This document shows positions 53,689-62,819 of a stretch of DNA of 64,000 bases, in pieces (position 1 is the stretch's first letter; each line of letters begins with the position of its first letter). A program made the translations under genes and the position numbers. Origin of the DNA: Streptomyces sp. AC1-42W (GTDB lineage Bacteria > Actinomycetota > Actinomycetes > Streptomycetales > Streptomycetaceae); the NCBI RefSeq assembly GCF_003248355.1, contig NZ_QKWY01000001.1, positions 702,001 through 766,000 of the forward strand, read 5' to 3'. The notes beneath the pieces were generated by a model, which was not told the DNA's origin, did no database searches, and was given only the letters and a program-made list of their open reading frames with translations.

Positions 53689-54147
53689 ATGGGCAAGGTG
53701 TTGAGCCGGCGCCAGCAGATATGGATCGGCGGGGTGGCCCTGCTGGCTCTGGGGGCCGTCGGGTGTTCGGAGTCCGGGCAGGGCGGCTCGGGTGCTGCGA
53801 CGGTGAGTGCGAAGCCGGCGGCCACGGTCACGGTGACCGCCACCGCCACGGCCACCGAGACCGCGTCGCCCGCCCCCGCGCCCACGGTCACCGTGACCCG
53901 GACCAAGGAGGTGAAGGTTCCCGGTCCGACCGTTACGGTGCGGGTCACCAGGGCGACCTCCTCGGGGTCCGGCGGCGGCGGCTCCCAGGCCACCGGCACC
54001 TGTTCCATCCGGTCCAACGCGGGCAACTGCTACCGGGCCGGGCAGTTCTGCCGGGGCGGCGACCACGGCGCGGTGACCACCACGGCGACCGGTGCGCGGA
54101 TCAAGTGCAGCTACAGCGGGAGCGCCTGGCGGTGGACCTACTCCTGA
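53689..54147 (+). CDS. Secreted lipoprotein with Thr/Val-rich linker
   Basis: This 152-aa protein has a signal peptide (RRQQIWIGGVALLALGAVGC) with lipobox GAVGC, a repetitive TVTVTATATATE linker and a C-terminal Cys-containing domain of about 50 residues (CSIRSNAGNCYRAGQFCRGG). It is a surface lipoprotein of unknown function. The ATG at 53689 follows GGGGGGA. Confidence 0.75.
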   Translation: MGKVLSRRQQIWIGGVALLALGAVGCSESGQGGSGAATVSAKPAATVTVTATATATETASPAPAPTVTVTRTKEVKVPGPTVTVRVTRATSSGSGGGGSQATGTCSIRSNAGNCYRAGQFCRGGDHGAVTTTATGARIKCSYSGSAWRWTYS

Positions 54148-54207
54148 CTCCGAGGTCGCTGTTACGTTGGCGGCAGCATCGAGGACCGACCCCGCGGGAG
54201 GGGCCAC

Positions 54208-54576
54208 GTGGACGCCCTGTACGACGAACAGCTCGCGGAGTTCTCGCGGGAGCGGCTGGACGGACGCCCGGTGCCGGATGATCTGCGCACGCTGCTGATC
54301 GCGCAGTGGGAGGGCCGAAGCGACTTCGCGCGCCTGCTCGACCTGGAGTTCTTCGAGCCCGACGAACTCCACCCCTTCCTGGACACCGACTACCTCAGCG
54401 AGGAGGAGTTGGCGGCCCCGAAGATGCAGACCGTCCACGCCGCCACTGCGCGGATGGCGGAGTACGTCAAGCTCGTGGCCAAGGGCGGCATGGGCTGGGT
54501 CGGCTACTGGCTGCACCCCGACGAGCCCGCGTCCCCGGCCTGGCGACCCATCGGCCTCGACACCGAGTTCGCCTGA
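54208..54576 (+). pseudogene. N-terminal part of a hypothetical gene split by an IS605-type element
   Basis: The frame (GTG start) runs MDALYDEQLAEFSRERL to IGLDTEFA and then stops two codons into inserted DNA. Its continuation is at 55977. Joining the flanks at GCCT/TGACTCTG gives ...DTEFALTLWHMRGTTLTEA in frame. The intact protein would be about 203 aa, acidic and soluble; I do not recognise the family. Confidence 0.75.
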
Positions 54577-55977
54577 TTTCTCCAAGGAAGCCCGGGGTTC
54601 GGCCCCGGGGGGAATTGGTCCTTGGCGCGGAGGCGCAAAGCGCCGGAGTTCGCCGCGCATCTGCCGGTACCTCAACTTGATCTCCTGCGGTCAGCCCTAA
54701 TAGGGTTTTCTGCGTGAAGATTGTCGCGCAGGTGAAACTAATGCCTGTGTCCGCGTATGACGCGGACGCACTGGCAGCGACCCTGCGTGCTTGCAACCGG
54801 GCCGCGAATGCGGCCTCCGAGGTGGCGTTCGCCGAGGACCTCAAGCGGCGGAACGTGTTGCAGGACGCCGTCTACCACCGGCTCCGGACCGATTTCGACC
54901 TCGGGGCGCAGGCGGCGGTGCGCACGATCACGAAGGTGTGCGACGCGTACACCACGCTCAAGGCCAACATCAAGGCCGGGAACCTCGGCCGTGAGGGCTC
55001 AAAGCGGCGCGCCCGTGCCGAGTCCAGGCCGATCGGCTTCCGGGAAGGTGCGGCCCAGCCGTACGACGACCGGATGCTGACCTGGAACCTGGACACCCGG
55101 ACCGTCTCCATCTGGACGGTGGCCGGCAGGCTCAAGCGGATTCCGTTCGTCTGCTCGCCCGAAGCGATGCGCCTGCTGGCCTCGCGCAAGGGCGAGTCGG
55201 ACCTGGTGGCGCGGGACGGGATGTTCTTCCTGGTCGCCACCATCGACGTGCCCGAACCCGAACTGTTCGAGCCGGACGGTTTCCTCGGTGTGGACCTCGG
55301 GATTGTCAACATCGCCACCACGTCCGACGGCGAGATCCTTGCCGGGCGCCGGTTGAACCGGTACCGCAAGCGGCACCGTGACCTGCGGCAGAAGTTGCAG
55401 AAAAAGCGCACCAAGTCCGCCAAGCGGGTCCTGAAGCGCGTCCGCCGCCGGGAAGCCCGGCACGCGGCGAACACCAACCACATCATCGCCAAGACGCTTG
55501 TTGCCACCGCTGAACGCACCTCGCGGGGAATCGGACTGGAAGACCTGTCCGGTATCCGCGCCAGGGTTACGGCCAAGAAGGACCAGCGGGCCAAGCTGCA
55601 CTCCTGGGCATTCGCCCAGCTCGGCGCATTCGTCGCCTACAAGGCACGGCGGGCCGGTGTCCCGGTGGTCCACGTGGACCCGAGGAACACCTCCCGCCAG
55701 TGCTCGGAGTGCTGGCACACCCACCGCGCCAACCGGGTCTCCCAGGCCCGCTTCGAGTGCCGGTCCTGCGGCGTGATTACGCACGCGGACCACAACGGCT
55801 CCCGCAACATCGCCCACCGGGCGATGTCTGTGTGGCAGCGGGGCGCAGTCAACCGCCCCAGTCCCACCGCAAGGTAGGACCGGACGCAGGGGACCACGCG
55901 GCAGCCAGTCGCGCTCCACTTGCAATCACAGCCTTGGACGATCGGGTGACAAGCCCGGTCCTTCAAGGCCGAGAAGT
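54575..55977 (+). mobile_element. IS200/IS605-family element with TnpB only (about 1.4 kb)
   Basis: Boundaries come from reconstructing the interrupted gene. The left end carries a stem-loop (CCAAGG...CCTTGG around CCCGGGG/CCCCGGG, 54582-54625). The right end has a CGGtCCTT/AAGGCCG hairpin near 55957-55972. There are no target duplications, as expected. No Y1 TnpA transposase is present, so it would need one in trans. The 3' part of the gene and the right end probably produce a guide (omega) RNA. Confidence 0.8.
54714..55877 (+). CDS. tnpB: TnpB RNA-guided nuclease
   Basis: This 387-aa protein has the RuvC-like triad in GVDLGIVN (Asp194), GLEDLSGI (Glu276) and HADHNGSRN (Asp359), and a zinc finger with Cys330, Cys333, Cys349 and Cys352. 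These are the hallmarks of IS605-family TnpB, an ancestor of Cas12. It appears intact. The start ATG/GTG-type codon at 54714 lies shortly after TTTTCTGCG. Confidence 0.92.
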   Translation: MKIVAQVKLMPVSAYDADALAATLRACNRAANAASEVAFAEDLKRRNVLQDAVYHRLRTDFDLGAQAAVRTITKVCDAYTTLKANIKAGNLGREGSKRRARAESRPIGFREGAAQPYDDRMLTWNLDTRTVSIWTVAGRLKRIPFVCSPEAMRLLASRKGESDLVARDGMFFLVATIDVPEPELFEPDGFLGVDLGIVNIATTSDGEILAGRRLNRYRKRHRDLRQKLQKKRTKSAKRVLKRVRRREARHAANTNHIIAKTLVATAERTSRGIGLEDLSGIRARVTAKKDQRAKLHSWAFAQLGAFVAYKARRAGVPVVHVDPRNTSRQCSECWHTHRANRVSQARFECRSCGVITHADHNGSRNIAHRAMSVWQRGAVNRPSPTAR

Positions 55978-56222
55978 TGACTCTGTGGCACATGCGCGGC
56001 ACCACCCTCACCGAGGCCGCCGCCGCTGAACAGTCCGCCTACCAGGACGAGCCGGACGAGCGCCTCGCGTACGGGCAGATCGTCGCCCAACTCGACGCCC
56101 TGGGGCTGCCGCCGGCCACCCGTGACTACGACGCCCTCGACGAGCGCGACTACCACGTGGACCCGGCGAAGCTTCTGGAAACCCTGACCGCAGCGGAGCG
56201 CGCGAAGCGCGGGCTGGAGTGA
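55977..56222 (+). pseudogene. C-terminal part of the gene split by the TnpB element
   Basis: The frame reads LTLWHMRGTTLTEAAAAEQ and continues as an acidic helical segment to ERAKRGLE. It is in frame with the fragment ending at 54576 after removal of the element. The only start available is the TTG at the junction. Confidence 0.7.
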
Positions 56223-56255
56223 GGGGACCGGGGCCGGCCGGTGTGGGCTCGGAGT

Positions 56256-56507
56256 TCAGCCGACGCGGCCGACGTGGATCACGATGATGGTGACCCGAGC
56301 CTCCATGACCTCGTACAGCACTCGGTAGCGTCCGACGTGTATGCGGCGCCGCATGGGGGAGCCGTAGGGTGCGGCCCCTTCGGGGAGTGGATTCTCGGCA
56401 AGCAGGTCGACCGCATCCATGAGCAGGCGCAGGCCGTCCGGGTCGTCTTTGAGGAACCTGGCGGCCTGGTCGATTGCGTGCTCGTCCCAGGTGATCAGGT
56501 AGGTCAA
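56256..56507 (-). CDS. RelE/ParE-family toxin
   Basis: This 83-aa protein has the RelE-like pattern: YLITWDEHAIDQAARFLKDD at the start, a central basic strand YGSPMRRRIHVGRYRVLYEV and a final strand ARVTIIVIHVGRV. It is encoded directly after, and overlaps by four bases, its antitoxin. Likely an mRNA interferase. Confidence 0.9.
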   Translation of the reverse strand: MTYLITWDEHAIDQAARFLKDDPDGLRLLMDAVDLLAENPLPEGAAPYGSPMRRRIHVGRYRVLYEVMEARVTIIVIHVGRVG

Positions 56508-56758
56508 CGCCGCTCCAGGCCGAGCCGCGCGCGGACCTCGTCGTGGGAAACGGTTTCGACGGCTCCGGATGCCTGGCGGGCCTCGTACCGGGCGAGAGCC
56601 AATGCGTCTTCCAGGTCGGCGAGTTCCTGCGGGTTGATCAGTATGGCCGCCGGCTGGCCGTGGTCAGTGATCGTGATGCGCTCGCGAGCGTGGGACGCCC
56701 GTCGGACAAGCGAACCGAAGCGGGCGCGGGCCTCGGTGATCGGCAGAGTGTCACTCAT
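56504..56758 (-). CDS. Phd/YefM-family antitoxin
   Basis: This 84-aa protein begins MSDTLPITEARARFGSLVRR, the classic Phd/YefM DNA-binding fold, and continues ITITDHGQPAAILINPQELA. The C-terminal helix neutralises the toxin. The ATG at 56758 fits the family; a TGTACA palindrome lies just upstream. Confidence 0.92.
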   Translation of the reverse strand: MSDTLPITEARARFGSLVRRASHARERITITDHGQPAAILINPQELADLEDALALARYEARQASGAVETVSHDEVRARLGLERR

Positions 56759-56765
56759 GTAAAGA

Positions 56766-56775
56766 AGTGTACACT
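56766..56775. promoter_or_regulatory. AGTGTACACT palindrome, toxin-antitoxin operator
   Basis: This perfect 10-bp palindrome contains TGTACA, the core bound by YefM-YoeB complexes in known systems, and sits 8 bases before the antitoxin ATG. Confidence 0.75.
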
Positions 56776-56874
56776 CTACGCGCCTTTCGGCCTGGTGGGC
56801 GGCGAGCGGGGGGCATAGGCCGCGCGGAGGAGGACCTGCTCGCCGCACCGGCCACCAGGTGGGTTGGGCCGGGT

Positions 56875-58089
56875 TCACCAACCGATGGTCAGGCGCGTTT
56901 CGGGCCGGTCGACGCGGGCGCCGTGGGCCAAGTGGTCGTCCGGCGTAGCGGCGGGGTATGCGGTGACGATGGGTTGCGCGGGCCGCTCCCGGCTCCAGTG
57001 GTGCAGCAGGTCGTTGACTTCGGCGGCGATCTTGTTGGCGTCCGGGCCGTGGGTGGTGATGCCCAACTCGTAGGTGTCATCGTCGACAGGGCGGGTGGTG
57101 AGGTACGCGACGGTGCCGTTCCGGTACAGGCCGGCTCCGGACCACTGGCGTGCGGGGTCGGCCAGGCCGAGGGCGCGGGCGGTATCGGAGACGGAGAGCT
57201 TGCCGAAGTGGAGTCCGCTGTTGACGGTGGCGAGCCAGAGGTCTAGGTGGGCGGCCATCTCGTCGTGCTGGATACGGATGCCGGTCGACTGCTGGTGCGC
57301 GGGATGGCCGAGAGCCGCGGCGAGGGCGGGTTCGTCGGGAAGGTCGTCGGCATCGACCTTGAGGATGGTCTCGTCGGCGAGCCGGACGTGGATCTCGCCC
57401 ATCTCGGTGGCGCCGCGCATGGGCACGAAACCGCAGGTGGCGGCGTTCGTGCTGACCATTCTCGCGCTGTCGGTGCGCTCGAAGGCGAGCGAGCGGGTCA
57501 GGCCGCTGCTGTGGAGGCGTAGGGGCACGACGAGGCGTCCTCCGGCGGTGAGCTGCTGCCACCAGGCGGCGGGGATGTCCCATGCGCCGGCCGTGACGAT
57601 GATCCGCTCGTACGGAGCCCCGTCCGGATCACCGAGGGCGCCGTCGCGGCACAACACTGTGACGCGGTCGTACCCGGCCTCGGCGAGGTGGGTGCGGGCG
57701 CCTTCGGCGAGGTCGTGGTCGAGTTCGATGGTGGTCACGGTGCCGGTGGTGCCGACCAGCTCGCTGAGCAGGGCGGCGTTGATGCCGGTGGCCGCGCCGA
57801 CCTCCAGCACCTTCTGCCCGTTGGCGACCTGGAGTTGTTCGAGCATGATCGCCACGATGTTGGGGCTGGAGGCGGAGGAGACGGCGGTCCCGTCGGCCGC
57901 GCGTTTGGTCACCACCTGCTTGGGCGCGTATGCCGTGGCCGGGTCGGTGCCGGGCAGAAACACGTGCCGGGGCACGGTGCGGAAGGCGTCCTTGACCGCC
58001 TGGGTGCGGAAGGTGCCGAGGCCGTCGATCTTCGCGACGAGGGCCTCGCGCAGAGCCGGCGGATCGGTGGCGGCGGGGGTGGTGTCCAT
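56875..58089 (-). CDS. PCMT-like methyltransferase, FxLD-system type
   Basis: This 404-aa protein has an N-terminal protein-isoaspartate methyltransferase-like domain (SSASSPNIVAIMLEQLQV, KVLEVGAATGINAALLSEL) and a C-terminal extension. I recognise the layout from methyltransferases that accompany FxLD lanthipeptide precursors. No LanB, LanC or precursor gene is visible nearby, so this copy looks orphaned. Start ATG at 58089 (MDTTPAATDPPALREAL). Confidence 0.7.
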   Translation of the reverse strand: MDTTPAATDPPALREALVAKIDGLGTFRTQAVKDAFRTVPRHVFLPGTDPATAYAPKQVVTKRAADGTAVSSASSPNIVAIMLEQLQVANGQKVLEVGAATGINAALLSELVGTTGTVTTIELDHDLAEGARTHLAEAGYDRVTVLCRDGALGDPDGAPYERIIVTAGAWDIPAAWWQQLTAGGRLVVPLRLHSSGLTRSLAFERTDSARMVSTNAATCGFVPMRGATEMGEIHVRLADETILKVDADDLPDEPALAAALGHPAHQQSTGIRIQHDEMAAHLDLWLATVNSGLHFGKLSVSDTARALGLADPARQWSGAGLYRNGTVAYLTTRPVDDDTYELGITTHGPDANKIAAEVNDLLHHWSRERPAQPIVTAYPAATPDDHLAHGARVDRPETRLTIGW

Positions 58090-58139
58090 GGTCACGGGCC
58101 TGACTGTAGTGGTCTGGCCGGAGGCGTTTCGGGTGCTTT

Positions 58140-58227
58140 GCGGCACTAGGGGGCGGTGGAAGACGACGCGGTCGGCGCGGTGGAGCAGGCCGGGCACGAG
58201 GCTCGGCGAGTACTGCCACACGCCCAC
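58140..58227 (-). pseudogene. Fragment of a DUF5753-type regulator
   Basis: The minus strand reads VWQYSPSLVPGLLHRADRVV before a stop, resembling the VPGLLQTxxYA signature of DUF5753 proteins (compare the intact copy at 59325). It has no HTH and is very short, so it is a relic at best. Confidence 0.35.
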
Positions 58228-58258
58228 CGCCTGGGCCGTCGGTGCTGCCGGTCTGGGG

Positions 58259-58957
58259 TCAGGAGGCGGTGCGGAGGTAGTCGCGCAGGCGGGCCGGGGT
58301 GAGGTTTGCCTCGTCCGCGGCGGCGAGGACCCGGCGCAGGTCGCCCTCCAGTTGCGGTCCCATGTGGAGGAGCACGATGTCCCCGGACTTCAGCTCGGGC
58401 ACCTCGGGTGACCACTCGCCCCAGGTGGTCAGGTCGTGGGTCCAGGTGACGACGGAGCGGGCGCCGCAGGCAGCGGCGGCGGTCCGGGTCGCGTCGTTGT
58501 AGTACGGCCACTGGTAGGTCGCGCCGCCCGCCGGGCGGAAGAGCTGGGGGCTGTCGCCGAAGGCGGCGAGCTGGCGGTCGCGGGCCCCGCAGATCTCCTG
58601 GCGCTGCTCGGTCTCGCTCAGGGTGGTCATGTCACGGTGGGTCAGGGTGTGGTTCTCCACCCGCACCGGGCTGTTGGCGAGCAGGGTGCGGTAGTAGGCC
58701 GGGTCGCGCTTGTAGGCGTCGGGCAGCAGGAACAGCGAGGCGGGAATGCGCCGCTCGATGAGCAGGCGCTGGGCCCCGGCTGCGTCCTCGGTGCCCCAGC
58801 CGTCGTCAATGGTGATGAAGAGGACCGGGTCGTCGGTCTCGACGTGGTTGTAGGCGGTGGCGGGCGGCGGCCAGGCAGCGGCCGGGGCCGCCGAGGCGGG
58901 GGCGGCGAGGCCCGCGGCCAGCAGCAGCGGTGCGAGCGCGGCGAGAGTTCTTCTCAT
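58259..58957 (-). CDS. Secreted polysaccharide deacetylase
   Basis: This 232-aa protein has a signal peptide (MRRTLAALAPLLLAAGLAAP) and a NodB domain: LFITIDDGWGTED (Asp pair), ENHTLTHRDM (metal-binding HxxxH) and LFRPAGGATY. A C-terminal histidine LLHMGP is also present. An alternative start lies at 58978. It acts on cell-wall or capsular glycans outside the cell. Confidence 0.9.
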   Translation of the reverse strand: MRRTLAALAPLLLAAGLAAPASAAPAAAWPPPATAYNHVETDDPVLFITIDDGWGTEDAAGAQRLLIERRIPASLFLLPDAYKRDPAYYRTLLANSPVRVENHTLTHRDMTTLSETEQRQEICGARDRQLAAFGDSPQLFRPAGGATYQWPYYNDATRTAAAACGARSVVTWTHDLTTWGEWSPEVPELKSGDIVLLHMGPQLEGDLRRVLAAADEANLTPARLRDYLRTAS

Positions 58958-59082
58958 GTTCGGCATGCGTCGAATCATTGGTATAGACCAAGCGGAGAGT
59001 CAAGGCTCGGTCACTAAGTGGAACATGCGCCTCCGGCGGGCGGACGGCGAGCGCCCGTCCGGGGCTCGCCGTCCGGGGCGGG

Positions 59083-59328
59083 TCAGACCTGGCGGGCGTA
59101 CGTGACGAACGCGGACCAGGCCGTGGGCGCCACGTCGAAGTGGGGGCCGGGGACGTTCTTCGAGTCGCGCACATGCACGGCGGAGTCGCACGACGCGACC
59201 TCGATGCACTCCCCGCCCTCGCCCGTGCTGTAGCTCGACTTGCGCCAGTCGAAGGCGACCTCGATGCAGTTGCCGCCCTCACCGTCGCTGTAGCTGCTCT
59301 TGAACCAGTGGAGTTGCTCAGTGTTCAT
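59083..59328 (-). CDS. DUF397 protein with a doubled motif
   Basis: This 81-aa protein carries the DUF397 segment twice: WFKSSYSDGEGGNCIEVA and WRKSSYSTGEGGECIEVA. The rest (VHVRDSKNVPGPHFDVAPTA) is typical of DUF397. It overlaps the XRE-DUF5753 gene by ATGA, the usual pairing in Streptomyces, and lies near an anti-sigma-like ATPase, together the BldB/AbaA-like trio. Confidence 0.9.
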   Translation of the reverse strand: MNTEQLHWFKSSYSDGEGGNCIEVAFDWRKSSYSTGEGGECIEVASCDSAVHVRDSKNVPGPHFDVAPTAWSAFVTYARQV

Positions 59329-60191
59329 TGCTCTCCCAACATCTTCTCAATGAGCGCCAGGGTCTCCCTGGGGGAGAGAGCCTGCGCTCGCATAATGCCA
59401 AAGCGTTCGGTGAAGACTCGTACCTCGGCCGGGTCTGTGATCAGCCTTCCATGCCCGTAAGTCTCGGTGTACGCGGCCTCTGGCCGACCCTTCGGAGTCA
59501 CTAGCGTGAATGATGCGTTCAGGCTGGGGTGTTCGGTCCGGTCCGTCGTCATGACCTGGAGTTCGACCGTACGCATGCGCCCCACGGTGAGCAGCCGTTG
59601 CATCTGTGCTCGGTGGACGGCTCGTCCGCCGATCGGGCGTTGCAGGACGGCTTCCTCGATGATGAAGCTGAGTGTCGGAGGAGGCCAGCGGTCGAAGATC
59701 TGCTGGCGTGCCAGCCGGTCTGCCACGCGCTTCTCGATGGTCCGTTCGTCCAGCAAGGGACGCCGCTGGGTGAATACCGCTCGCGCGTACTCCTCGGTCT
59801 GGAGTAGGCCAGGGATCACCTGGTTGTTGTAGTCGTGCAGGGCCACAGCCTCGGCCTCCGTCCGGGCGAAGTCCCGGAACCACCCTGGATGCCGCAGGCG
59901 AGCCCGCTTCAGAGCCTCCCTCACCTCCTCCGCCGCCGCCGACAGCAGTCCGCCCGTGTTCAGCGCCCTGTCCGCCAGGGCCAGGAACTCCACCTGCGGG
60001 GTGCGTACGCCCCGTTCCATCGCGGAGATCAGGTCCTCGCCGCAGTGCGTCGCCTGGGCCAACTCCCGTTGGCTCATGCCCGCCTGTTCGCGCAGAAACT
60101 TCAACTGGCGGCCCAGCGCCCTGAACAGGTGCGCCGTGCCGTCCGATTCGGCCGGGCGCTCCGGCCGTTCCTCACGTTGCGTGTTCGTCAT
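59325..60191 (-). CDS. XRE regulator with DUF5753 domain
   Basis: This 288-aa protein has an N-terminal HTH (LKFLREQAGMSQRELAQATH) and the DUF5753 ligand-domain signature YNNQVIPGLLQTEEYARAVF. It is coupled to the DUF397 gene. I take the ATG at 60191 (MTNTQREERP); the frame is open further upstream without a good start. Confidence 0.92.
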   Translation of the reverse strand: MTNTQREERPERPAESDGTAHLFRALGRQLKFLREQAGMSQRELAQATHCGEDLISAMERGVRTPQVEFLALADRALNTGGLLSAAAEEVREALKRARLRHPGWFRDFARTEAEAVALHDYNNQVIPGLLQTEEYARAVFTQRRPLLDERTIEKRVADRLARQQIFDRWPPPTLSFIIEEAVLQRPIGGRAVHRAQMQRLLTVGRMRTVELQVMTTDRTEHPSLNASFTLVTPKGRPEAAYTETYGHGRLITDPAEVRVFTERFGIMRAQALSPRETLALIEKMLGEQ

Positions 60192-60324
60192 CTGCCCCGT
60201 ACCGCCTCTGTCCGTCCGGTCACGGCCGACTTCCCGTACAGCCGGTAGGGCAGGGCCGTACCGCTCCACGGAGTCGTGGTGTCACTCCTGGTCAGCGTAC
60301 GAGTACGCGGCCACGCTGAGTCAC

Positions 60325-60750
60325 ATGAACGCCGAAATCACTCTTGTGGGTACCGAATTCGTCCAGCGCTTCAGCGCCTCCCGTCGCGGAGCCCGGCTCG
60401 CCCGCAGGCTCGCCGTGCAACAGCTGGACGCCTGGGGCGTGCCCTACGGGAGCGAGCTGTCCGACGACGTCGCCGCGGTCGTGGCCGAGCTGGCGGCCAA
60501 CGCGGTGCTGCACGGCCGCGTGACGGGGCGGGACTTCGAGCTGCGGGTGCTCCCCGAGGCGGCGGGCGGGTTCCGCGTCGAGGTGTCCGACGCGCGCGGC
60601 GAGCGGCGGCCCGAGCTGTGCGCGGGCGGGCCCGACGCGGAGTCGGGGTACGGGCTGCGGCTGGTGGCTGCGCTGGCGGCGGAGTGGGGCGTCGCGGACC
60701 GGGTCATCGGGAAGACGGTGTGGGCGCGGGTGGCCTCGGGCACCCCGTAG
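60325..60750 (+). CDS. ATP-binding protein (HATPase_c, RsbW-like)
   Basis: This 141-aa protein has a GHKL ATP-binding fold: the N box VVAELAANAVLHGRVTG, the G1 box VEVSDARGERRPEL and the G2-like ESGYGLRLVAALA. It is divergent from the XRE/DUF397 pair, the standard arrangement in Streptomyces. It may be an anti-sigma or anti-anti-sigma regulator kinase. Confidence 0.9.
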   Translation: MNAEITLVGTEFVQRFSASRRGARLARRLAVQQLDAWGVPYGSELSDDVAAVVAELAANAVLHGRVTGRDFELRVLPEAAGGFRVEVSDARGERRPELCAGGPDAESGYGLRLVAALAAEWGVADRVIGKTVWARVASGTP

Positions 60751-60756
60751 CCGGGG

Positions 60757-62492
60757 TCAGCGTGCGTCGCTCCGCCGCAAAATCTTGCCGTCGAACGAGA
60801 CGGTGAGCATGGCCGAGGTCCGGTAGTCGCCGTTGACGTAGAACCGCATGGCCTGCTTGCCGTTCTCCCAGTCGAAGATCACATAGGTCTTGGTGGGGTC
60901 CGCGTTCCGTACCCCCATTTCCTTGTAGCAGAAGCGCAGGAGGCGGGGGAAGCTGTCCCAGTCGACCTGGCTGAGGTCCATCGGGGTCTGACCGTCGAGT
61001 ATGCCCTTGTTGCCGTCGAGCTTGCCGGAGCCCTCGTCGTACGAGAAGCCGTCGTAGACCCGGTCGTTCGGCATCTCCTTGTCCTTCACGGGCACGTTGC
61101 CCGAGGCGTGGCTCTGGTGGATGGAGAACCAGGCGAGCACCTTCGTTCCGCCCGTCACCGCCTTGAGCTCCTTGACGATCCGCCGGCCGCCCGCCGCGCT
61201 GACGAGGTCCGTGTCCGCAGTCGGTGTGGGCGTGGGAGTGGGGGTGGGCGTCGGTGTCGGGCTCGGTGTGGAGGAGTGGGAGTGGGTCGCGGACCGCGTG
61301 GGCTTGGCGCCCGCCGACGCGTTGTCGTCGTCGCCGAGGCCGGGTATGAGCCCTCTGTTGAGCAGCCCGGCCACCACGGCCGTCAGCAGGACTCCGGGGA
61401 TCAGCACCCGGCGCACGGCCCGGCTGCTCCCGGTGGCCTGCACGGGCGTTCGGCCCGTCGTCGCCGCAGGCTCGCCCCGTCCCTCGGTGTCCCCGCCCGG
61501 ACGGGCGTCGGCCGGTTCGGGCCGCGCCGGCGCCGGGGTTCCCGGCTCCGTGGGGTGTAGCCGGCCGTCGGCGCCGGGGTCCCGGCCTCCGTCGGGGTGT
61601 ACGCGGCCGAGGGGCCGGGGGCCGGTCGCGCGTCCTCGACGACCGGCGCGGGGCGCTCGTCCGTCACCTCGGCGAGCAGCCGGTCCAGCCGCTCCGCGTC
61701 CGGCCGCGAGGCGACGTCCTTGACCAGGACGGACCGCAGTACGGGGCCGAGCGCCCCCGCCTGCCGGGGGCCCGGAACGTCCTCCTCCAAGATCGCGGCC
61801 AGCGTCGCGAGGGTGGACGAGCGGCGCATCGGATGGTGGCCCTCGACCGCCACGTACAGCATCATCGCCAGCGACCACAGGTCCGACGACGGTTCGTCGT
61901 CGTGCCCGCGCAGCCGCTCCGGGGCCATGTAGTCGGGGGAGCCCACCAGTTCACCGGTGTTGGTGAGGCTGGTCGCCTCGCGCACGGCGGCGATCCCGAA
62001 GTCCGTGAGCAGCGGTGTGCCGTCCGTACGCAGCAGCACGTTGCCCGGCTTCACGTCACGGTGCAGGATGCCCGCCTCGTGCGCGGCCCGCAGCCCGGCC
62101 AGCACACCCCGGCCCAGCCGCGCCGCCTCGGCCGGCGTACACAGGCCGCGCTCCAGCCGGTCCTGGAGCGAGCCGCCCGAGACCAGCTCCATCACCAGCC
62201 AGGGGTGCTCCACCTCCGGCGAACTCACGATGTGGTGGATGGTCACCACGTTCGGGTGGGTGATCCGGGCCGGCGACACGGCCTCGCGCAGCACCCGTTT
62301 CCGCAGCATCTCCGGCGCGTCCGGACGCAGCCGCAGCAGCTCCGGATCGGGCGGCCGTACCTCCTTCAGCGCCACTTCCCGGTGCAGGACGATGTCACGC
62401 GCCCGCCAGACCAGCCCCATGCCTCCGCCACCGAGCCGCTCCAGCAGTTCGAAGCGCCCATCGATCACGCGTCCCTCGAAACCCGCAGTCAT
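60757..62492 (-). pseudogene. Transmembrane Ser/Thr protein kinase with a frameshift in the linker
   Basis: The N-terminal kinase domain is intact: GGGGMGLVWRAR, VALKEV, LHRDVKPGNVLL, LLTDFGIAAV and APERLRG. The linker holds a tandem YTPTE(A/P)GTPAP repeat, and in its second unit one base is missing (near 61554), so the frame ends in a short basic tail at 61401. The membrane helix VLIPGVLLTAVVAGLL, a (PT)n linker and an external domain continue in the next frame to 60757. Repaired, the protein would have about 578 residues. Either a genuine mutation, phase variation or a sequencing error. Confidence 0.85.
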
Positions 62493-62564
62493 GGGCGGAA
62501 CGGTACGCGAGGGGCCGAACGCCCACCCGGGGCCACCAGACGCCGGGGCCCGGCGGCAGGGGAT

Positions 62565-62760
62565 TCACGGGACCCGGGGCATGGGCGGGGCGGTCCCGGC
62601 CTCCCGCTCGCGGCCCCACGCCGCCAGCAGTTTCAGGGCCTCGTTGAGGCGGACCCCCGTGTGAGGATGTACTCGACGCGCGGGGGCACCTTCTCGTACG
62701 CGACAAGCCCCGGCGAGCCGTTGACCGGCGCCGCACGGGCCGACGCGGCGAACCGGGCAC
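62565..62760 (-). pseudogene. C-terminal remnant of an HxlR-type regulator
   Basis: The minus strand reads GLVAYEKVPPRVEYILT and, after a frameshift, LNEALKLLAAWGREREAG, matching the end of HxlR winged-helix regulators (VPPRVEYxLT ... LxxAWG). The N-terminal HTH is missing and the TnpB element adjoins it. Insertion of that element probably destroyed the gene. Confidence 0.6.
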
Positions 62761-62819
62761 GCGATGGCCTGCGGCGAGATCCAGCCGGGCCCCGCTCGTA
62801 TGCTCGGACCTTGGCTTTC

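Noticed and set aside
61200..61270. Short tandem repeat (GT/GGTGTGGGC-like) on the plus strand
   Set aside because: It encodes the PTPTPT linker of the kinase on the minus strand, so it is explained by coding.
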